From: an uncultured Clostridia bacterium
GTDB taxonomy: Bacteria; Bacillota; Clostridia; RGIG6154
NCBI GenBank assembly: GCA_934457515.1
Contig: CAKSHV010000027.1
Span: forward strand, 1-9,991
Length of the DNA stretch: 9,991 nucleotides
Direction of reading: 5' to 3'
The notes under the pieces were generated by a model, which did no database searches, was not told where the DNA came from, and saw nothing but the letters and a program-made list of their open reading frames with translations. Each line of letters starts with the position of its first letter. Position 1 is the first letter of the stretch. Positions 7,701 to 9,991 of the stretch are shown here, piece after piece. A program made the translations under genes and the position numbers.

Positions 7701-8588
7701 AAAATCCCCGGCGGCTCGTCCTATACCGGCGACGTCACATTATATGAAGCAAACGGCGCATCCAAAATTGTTCAGGCAACAAACGGCAAATTCACACTGC
7801 GCGTTCCCGCAAAGGGCCTGCGCGCCGCAAAGATTTATCTGCCGGACGTGAAAGCACCGAGCTACACCACGGGAACGTATACCTTAGACGGCACAACAGA
7901 CATCGGCACAACGGTTAGCGAACACACCAACGGCAAGGCATATGCGCTGCAGGTAACCCCTGAAAACTATTATGCATACGTTTACATTACCGATAAGCCG
8001 GCAACCGTTTCCAAGCTCACCATGACCTACAGCATCGGCAACGGCGAAACACAGACACTCGAAACAACCGACTATCCGTTTGAGTTCATCGTAAAAGTAA
8101 CCGACCCCAATCAGCCGTTTAACTATACTTTAAGCGCCGACACAACGGCGGGTGAAACAAATAAGTCACTCGGCAGCGGACAGATTTACTCCAAAACAGG
8201 CTATGAGGCGGAAAAGAACGCCGTGTCCAAAACGGAGGTCACTGTCCCCTACACCGGCTCGCACGGCTCGTTTACACCGTTTAAATTAACCGTTTTGCGG
8301 CACGGAACAAACAATATAACAAATGAATTTCATTTAATCGTTCCGAAGAGTTCGTTCCCGCTTGAGGTAAGCAGCACAAACTCTGTTGCGGGCCTTAAAG
8401 TAAGAGGTCAGTTCCATGCAGATGAAAAAACTGTGATTAACATGGAAAGCGTAATCACACGCTTTGAAGACCGCAACTCGAACTGGTTGTTTGTCATAGC
8501 GGGTACACCAAAAGTCACAACGGATAAATACTCCGTAAGCTCTAATTCCTGCTATTTCGACTTAACCCTCTATCCGAACGGAGAATAA
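1785..8588 (+). CDS. Giant secreted multimodular protein with beta-sandwich/alpha-toroid core, putative glycan-degrading enzyme
   Basis: This protein of 2,267 residues is exported. Residues 1-25 form a signal peptide (MKRF, hydrophobic core, VLA|AD cleavage site), with no lipobox Cys. Modules in order: three beta repeats (about 27-280); a GLUG-like beta-helix (about 284-603) interrupted by domain X copy 1 (369-471); a short beta region; module Y copy 1 (712-851); a copper-amine-oxidase-N1-like domain (about 890-1003); Y copy 2 (1006-1145); the putative catalytic unit (about 1165-2022); a beta module (2023-2163); and X copy 2 (2164-2267), which ends the protein. No LPXTG motif, SLH repeats, dockerin or C-terminal membrane helix is visible, so it is either released or held non-covalently through its binding modules. 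It has its own promoter and terminator, so it is probably monocistronic. Glycan degradation is inferred from architecture and neighbours; no catalytic motif of a named family was recognised. A purely structural or adhesive role remains possible. Confidence 0.9.
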   Translation: MKRFCSIFLIFAMLLTLIPSGFVLAADNVTLSLEVYGLNDLSDVLFQIETSGGKAYILSKGASVPLTPGEKITITTKIANSGLISKGLYIKSGGTQTKLSHTYAANYTVTVPSADFTLQAVYGVNDLYPVEFYGDNGHIKIDGAASEYQGRALVVPGDTVTVTGANGETVVCTAENALTGEVISNSVSFTMPEAPVRLNAELYTAVTFDGAGSLQSDTLDGNKVPCGETAVVNGPNGAEFMYVYGADNLNTPLDVASKNDNGTFSFVAPYRSAVKLAFNTESVTEIATEADLKSFAASVAVNPKQNARLTADIALSSPVYIPDFQGIFDGGNHTVSGNSVPLFAENKGVIFGVTVKSGAALRNEEGAFEPFDLAYTRQGTSASCLRFIVSKSNFPLSVISEEALSGLVVRGSITENGKTTAMESRILGIDDRGTELVLVVLETPEVLTANHSVSNSTDENVHFDLKVYPREAAAANSGIARQNSGYIFKCGNQTPVTGGVRAGGITAINKGVIRYSCNAGEISAPNAGGVAAENCGSIDFSYSSDENSAIVNTSQNGTVTHSYSVSDKYAPHAFRSGEIAELLNADGEVFGQTLNRDLFPVFKTQSNTLYKTKIIAGTITKTIYTNGSADKFNVYLSKYDGDRMTEIKDALQSDSFGIQAADVFDSKGHYDLSVTLNCNSDLLKDRRCMIINKDNIAPLSDTFYIEPITFGYTYIVLTPELMRSNPGSWSYQGNTTGGNVSTMLQGSRDNKEHSLTPATKEIVIPSNGFYRIFAYSRDYASGTFEPGKRFFNVQIGDSISQVLGTHCQDGWAWQNSGFVPIFAGRQDLKLIDTSGYYARVGMIIVTDDPDFEAEDTSAFFTAMKAMAYDDSKYADFVTPAESTLNRPDSEYVIKHNGQYINFSTPVVMKDNVLLAPYDEFLEEFNCVSDYSAQSGTLHTTLNGKKITIYENTKSISVNDKLTRMNAAAEKINGKLYLPVSYIIEMLGGSYKYDSDTKTGIILMSKLKSLYWFRPDSFSELGTWRYDSNAEGAFDSLTLIGRNDRKPANTKPAVAYFNADSSDSVWMWVRTRDYTTSYTGERVFKTRLNGELIDYTFGNHGTDGYQWVKLPYRVKLKKGENKLELVDTSAYWARCDSVLLTSDDAYIPSSSYSSLESLAEPVDSFTGTMDDFPAYTKQTPEASDSVTIENSKTKVVFYKVPTENGQIVQNEIYSLAPNGEWVKTNTRDEELGILVSRADSASVSTNQDMYAYNGTYTDKNGNERIYQGLNPYLAGKSEWYIPYDYEVLGNNSVKLKFKDNAVSLSATWTVEKDQSAPLVTAEMKALSDGYYTMAGWEGKKLHFEDFSQAIAPFRVIEKQMYKHPVTITEQYLFTPMGCYTLEENNEYSAYPVTKGVVADSDWIPLRWVYGDNGILGINMISNGGGYKGSIFSPVMGSDESNLAAGDTYTMKYRVISSVSGWFENYKYILQDLFNVTDYRENTVTSLNEAIFNTRKLMLDDKYGGWDSLSKGHYNMEGKNTVSEANPMQAFQDYLITGDENMLEKRVIPTIAAYLTRPSLHFNRVGISGGTNYWPVLTEPEPIGTPKTGYNLNVTGGLYEMTHGMIPYLYKLGLERGQKGVANEYGSVAPFSNNLNLYLYTGDESYLEKAKAQADEYLKTDVYKAGESIMSWNSFVYISNYPNLASMLDIYEVTKEQKYLDAAEYIGQQMLTGLWVPGVDNDKKDTQVEVNALGTFAYHAAEKSSGLWWAGDKQFRIGREGTALDDLTGNKPMNDKHGYAPAWQTSRVGLGLEQPSTFEGSSSNIIMQYWAADFVRLSQYTGEKAFETAARNAIIGRFGNYAGYYRTGFYTYEQYPEFPYTGPDYQSIYWHHIPPFLAMLESFLIDEASAWSNGNISFPSMRQQGYAYFNSRQYGHKPGKFFDEDNMWLWLDEDMIDTGSKQIDWVGARKDGVFSFAMLNESNEDILTEVSLLDKIPGGSSYTGDVTLYEANGASKIVQATNGKFTLRVPAKGLRAAKIYLPDVKAPSYTTGTYTLDGTTDIGTTVSEHTNGKAYALQVTPENYYAYVYITDKPATVSKLTMTYSIGNGETQTLETTDYPFEFIVKVTDPNQPFNYTLSADTTAGETNKSLGSGQIYSKTGYEAEKNAVSKTEVTVPYTGSHGSFTPFKLTVLRHGTNNITNEFHLIVPKSSFPLEVSSTNSVAGLKVRGQFHADEKTVINMESVITRFEDRNSNWLFVIAGTPKVTTDKYSVSSNSCYFDLTLYPNGE
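1860..2624 (+). repeat. Three N-terminal beta repeats in the giant protein
   Basis: Residues 26-280 consist of three units of about 75-95 residues. Each closes with a related strand: TVPSADFTLQAVY (ending near residue 121), TMPEAPVRLNAELY (near 202) and VAPYRSAVKLAFN (near 280). This (V/M/A)P-x-strand ending is typical of the short Ig-like or InlB-B-type repeats that make stalks in Firmicutes surface proteins. Divergence between units is high, so the exact boundaries are approximate. Confidence 0.5.
2811..3593 (+). repeat. GLUG-like beta-helix ladder split by an inserted domain
   Basis: Five rungs share an xxA-x-N-x-G-x-(I/V) pattern: FAENKGVI (residue 343), IARQNSGYI (479), ITAINKGVI (505), VAAENCGSI (530) and IVNTSQNGTV (550). 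Rungs 2-5 are spaced 20-26 residues apart, but rung 1 is 136 residues from rung 2 because domain X lies between them. The closing FRSGEIAELLN...FGQTLNRDLFPVF (about 573-601) resembles the usual end-cap after GLUG/M26-like helices in gut Firmicutes proteins. Confidence 0.6.
2889..3197 (+). repeat. Domain X, copy 1 (inserted in beta-helix)
   Basis: Residues 369-471 run from EPFDLAYTRQG to DLKVYPRE. Landmarks shared with copy 2 are PF-L---R-GT, F-IV-KS-FPL-V, L-VRG, MES-I--------R, L-V---TP-V-T---SVS and FDL--YP. The domain is all-beta in appearance. I do not recognise the family. Confidence 0.8.
3918..4337 (+). repeat. Module Y, copy 1 (carbohydrate-binding-like beta-sandwich)
   Basis: Residues 712-851. 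Features shared with copy 2 are G-(S/T)-W-x-Y near the start, (S/T)RDY, G-x-R-x-F, G-x-H-x-x-DG-x-x-W, then L-x-L-x-DTS-x-Y-x-AR and (V/L)T-D-D at the end. The regular strand pattern resembles a galactose-binding-like or golvesin-C-like jelly roll, which often binds glycans; binding is inferred. Confidence 0.7.
4452..4793 (+). other. Copper amine oxidase N1-like domain region
   Basis: Residues 890-1003 read EYVIKHNGQYINFSTPVVMKD and continue with VLLAPYDEFLEEF, a TTLNGKKITIYENTKSISVN stretch, KINGKLYLPVSYIIEMLGG and a final TKTGIILM. This is the usual layout of the PF07833-type stalk domain of Firmicutes exported proteins: two half-motifs of 'V-LAP---FLE-' and 'LYLPVSYI-EMLG'. The domain is not itself an oxidase and has been linked to wall-associated proteins. 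Confidence 0.7.
4800..5219 (+). repeat. Module Y, copy 2 (carbohydrate-binding-like beta-sandwich)
   Basis: Residues 1006-1145 carry GTWRYD, TRDY, GERVFKTRLNG, GNHGTDGYQW, LELVDTSAYWARCDSVLLTSDD. The copy has the same length (about 140 residues) and landmark order as copy 1, but most other positions differ, so the duplication is old. Confidence 0.7.
5277..7850 (+). other. Putative catalytic unit: beta-sandwich, alpha-helical toroid, beta-sandwich
   Basis: Residues about 1165-1465 are strand-rich (a large beta-sandwich). Residues about 1466-1882 contain repeated amphipathic helices with pairs of the type NLNLYLYTGDESYLEKAKAQADEYL, as in (alpha/alpha)6 toroids. Residues about 1885-2022 are again strand-rich. 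This layout is shared by many polysaccharide lyases and several glycosidase families. Polar, conserved-looking clusters that could line a cleft are GGWD (Trp1504-Asp1505), GGTNYWPV, WNSF and GPDYQSIYWHHIPP (Asp1862, Tyr1867, His1869, His1870). I cannot assign a CAZy family or prove catalysis. Confidence 0.55.
8274..8585 (+). repeat. Domain X, copy 2 (C-terminal)
   Basis: Residues 2164-2267 run from TPFKLTVLRHG to FDLTLYPNGE and reach the stop codon. The copy aligns with copy 1 over its whole length with few gaps. Its position as the last domain suggests attachment, binding or secretion-related sorting, but no such system is identified. Confidence 0.8.
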
Positions 8589-8598
8589 ACACAATTTC

Positions 8599-8632
8599 AA
8601 AAAGCAAGCTGATTTTTCGGCTTGCTTTTTTT
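8599..8632 (+). terminator. Rho-independent terminator after the giant gene
   Basis: Perfect 11-base arms AAAAAGCAAGC (8599-8609) and GCTTGCTTTTT (8620-8630) flank a 10-nt loop. The T-run occupies 8626-8632, and the stem begins 11 bases after the stop codon. The A-run on the left arm would let it act in both directions, although no minus-strand gene converges here. Confidence 0.92.
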
Positions 8633-8653
8633 CGTTCGTATTCTAAATTTTTA

Positions 8654-8682
8654 TTGCAATTTACTCCATTAAATGATATACT
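8654..8682 (+). promoter_or_regulatory. Sigma-A-type promoter of the fucosidase gene
   Basis: The -35 TTGCAA (8654-8659) and -10 TATACT (8677-8682) are separated by the optimal 17 bases, just after the preceding terminator. Transcription should begin near 8689, giving a leader of only about 24 nt with no room for a riboswitch or obvious operator downstream. Confidence 0.75.
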
Positions 8683-8697
8683 TGTTTCAAAGAATAT

Positions 8698-8704
8698 AAA
8701 GGAG
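8698..8704 (+). promoter_or_regulatory. Ribosome binding site of the fucosidase gene
   Basis: AAAGGAG is 8 bases before the ATG at 8713. An in-frame GTG at 8704 overlaps this site and therefore cannot be the start. Confidence 0.85.
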
Positions 8705-8712
8705 TGCTTATC

Positions 8713-9948
8713 ATGAACAAAATCAAAAAGGAACAGCTGGAATTTTTGGACTGGGAATTCGGTGTGTTTTTTCATTTCGGCATTCGCACATTTTACGAGG
8801 GTCACAAAGACTGGGATATGCAGGATATGCCCCTTTCGGCTTTTAACCCGAAAAAATTAGACTGCGAAAACTGGATAAAAACAGTACGCGACGCAGGTGC
8901 AAAATACGCCATTTTGGTGTGCAAGCACCATGACGGATTTGCAAACTGGCCTTCCGAATACACCGAATATTCAGTTAAAAACACACCGTGGAAAGACGGA
9001 AAAGGCGATGTTGTGAAAGAATTTACCGATGCGTGCCGCAAATACGGCATTAAAGTCGGACTCTACTACTCGCCCGCCGATTTTACCACAAGCAGGCACG
9101 AGAAGAAAGATTACGATACCTATTTTATCAATCAGATTTGCGAGCTTTTAGGCAACTACGGAAAAATCGATTATTTATGGTTTGACGGCTGCGGCTCGGA
9201 AAATCATGAGTATGACACAAAACGCATTGTTAAAAAAATTCGCGAGTTACAACCCGAAATTCTGCTGTTTAACATGTGGGACCCCGACACGCGCTGGGTC
9301 GGAAACGAAGAAGGCATTGCGCCTGCCGATAACCACAACATTGTACGCGATTTAAGCTTTTCGGTGCAGACGACCACAAAAGAAATTATGGAGGAAGAGC
9401 GCTTTCTGCCTGTTGAGTGTGACTGCAGAATCCGTTTTCGAAACTGGTTCTACAGCGAAAACGACGCACACACATTAAAATCTGTCGACGAACTGATGAG
9501 TCTTTATCACTACTCGGTCGGCCGCGGTGCAAACCTATTGGTAAACATCGGTCCGGACAGAGACGGTCTGCTGCCCAAAAAAGATGCGGCTTGCCTTGTC
9601 GAATTCGGAAAAGAAATTAAAAAAATATATGAAAATCCTATTGCGGACATTTCATATGCCAAAATTGACGGAAACCGCTATACCATTCGCTTTGACGAGC
9701 AAAAACTTGTTCGGCGCATTATCATAGAGGAAGACATGTCAAATTCCGAGCGCGGTCAGCACGCAGAGGAATTCGAAATCAATATTCGCCCCGTGTCTTA
9801 TCTGCAGCCGATTCCTTTCTTCCGCGGCACAACCATCGGGCACAAGCGCATTATAGAGCTTCTCCCCGTTCCGGCCGAACAGATAACCGTTTCGGTTACA
9901 AAAGAAAGCGGAAAAACAACTTTAAAAAATATTCAAATTTTCGAGTAA
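8713..9948 (+). CDS. Cytoplasmic GH29 alpha-L-fucosidase
   Basis: This 411-residue retaining glycosidase releases alpha-linked L-fucose from oligosaccharides. There is no signal peptide, so it should act on imported glycans. Residues 1-320 form the GH29 barrel: FGVFFHFGIRTFY near the N-terminus (His21), KHHDGFANWP (71-80) lining the fucose site, and YLWFDG (154-159) with the predicted nucleophile Asp158. RWVGNEEG (194-201) follows, where Glu199 is the likely acid/base by analogy with GH29-B enzymes. LPVECDCRIRFRNWFY and SVGRGANLLVNIGPDRDGLLP complete the family pattern. Residues about 320-411 form a short C-terminal beta domain. The PxECD...WFY...GPDRDGLLP pattern resembles the subfamily that cuts alpha-1,3/1,4-fucose on branched Lewis-type structures; this subfamily call is inference. 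The gene has its own promoter. No terminator is visible in the 43 bases after its stop. Confidence 0.93.
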   Translation: MNKIKKEQLEFLDWEFGVFFHFGIRTFYEGHKDWDMQDMPLSAFNPKKLDCENWIKTVRDAGAKYAILVCKHHDGFANWPSEYTEYSVKNTPWKDGKGDVVKEFTDACRKYGIKVGLYYSPADFTTSRHEKKDYDTYFINQICELLGNYGKIDYLWFDGCGSENHEYDTKRIVKKIRELQPEILLFNMWDPDTRWVGNEEGIAPADNHNIVRDLSFSVQTTTKEIMEEERFLPVECDCRIRFRNWFYSENDAHTLKSVDELMSLYHYSVGRGANLLVNIGPDRDGLLPKKDAACLVEFGKEIKKIYENPIADISYAKIDGNRYTIRFDEQKLVRRIIIEEDMSNSERGQHAEEFEINIRPVSYLQPIPFFRGTTIGHKRIIELLPVPAEQITVSVTKESGKTTLKNIQIFE

Positions 9949-9991
9949 ATTTTTGTCGATTGCTTGATTTTTTTGTTGGGGTATGCTAAAA

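Noticed and set aside
9949..9991. T-rich stretch after the fucosidase as a terminator
   Set aside because: T-runs are present but no stem of useful length precedes them, so nothing can be called before the window ends.

Overview
The window looks like a chromosomal glycan-foraging locus from a gut Clostridia-type Firmicute. The evidence is the moderate GC content, strong AAGGAG-type ribosome binding sites, sigma-A-like promoters, a Gram-positive style signal peptide without a lipobox, and the gene set itself: an N-acetylhexosamine kinase-like protein, glucosamine-6-phosphate deaminase, a giant secreted multimodular protein and an alpha-L-fucosidase. The genus cannot be fixed from the sequence. 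All four genes lie on the plus strand. I see no tRNA, rRNA, CRISPR array, insertion sequence or phage gene.

Layout. Bases 1-701 are the C-terminal two thirds of an APH-fold sugar kinase related to NahK, cut by the window edge. nagB (725-1447) follows after 23 bases and has its own Shine-Dalgarno, so the two probably form the end of an amino-sugar catabolic operon. A 337-base AT-rich gap (1448-1784) holds two inverted repeats, a textbook promoter (TTGACA, 18 bp, TATAAT) and a leader of about 160 nt. A 2,267-residue exported protein fills 1785-8588. A strong intrinsic terminator (8599-8632) closes that unit. A second promoter (TTGCAA, 17 bp, TATACT) then drives a 411-residue GH29 fucosidase with no signal peptide (8713-9948). 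The last 43 bases hold nothing recognisable.

The giant protein is the most unusual object here. Reading from the N-terminus it has a signal peptide, three short beta repeats ending in a (V/M/A)P-type motif, and a GLUG-like beta-helix ladder with a foreign ~103-residue domain (called X here) inserted after its first rung. Next come a ~140-residue module (Y), a copper-amine-oxidase-N1-like domain, a second Y module, a beta-sandwich plus alpha-helical toroid resembling polysaccharide lyases or glycosidases, further beta modules, and a second copy of X at the extreme C-terminus. I recognise no established enzyme family for the central module.

Inferred teamwork: the exported protein would act on, or bind, a complex extracellular glycan. 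Imported fucosylated oligosaccharides would be trimmed by the cytoplasmic fucosidase. Released N-acetylhexosamines would be phosphorylated by the kinase and funnelled through NagB to fructose-6-phosphate and ammonia. Transporters, a deacetylase (nagA) and a regulator are not in the window, so the pathway link rests on gene content and adjacency.
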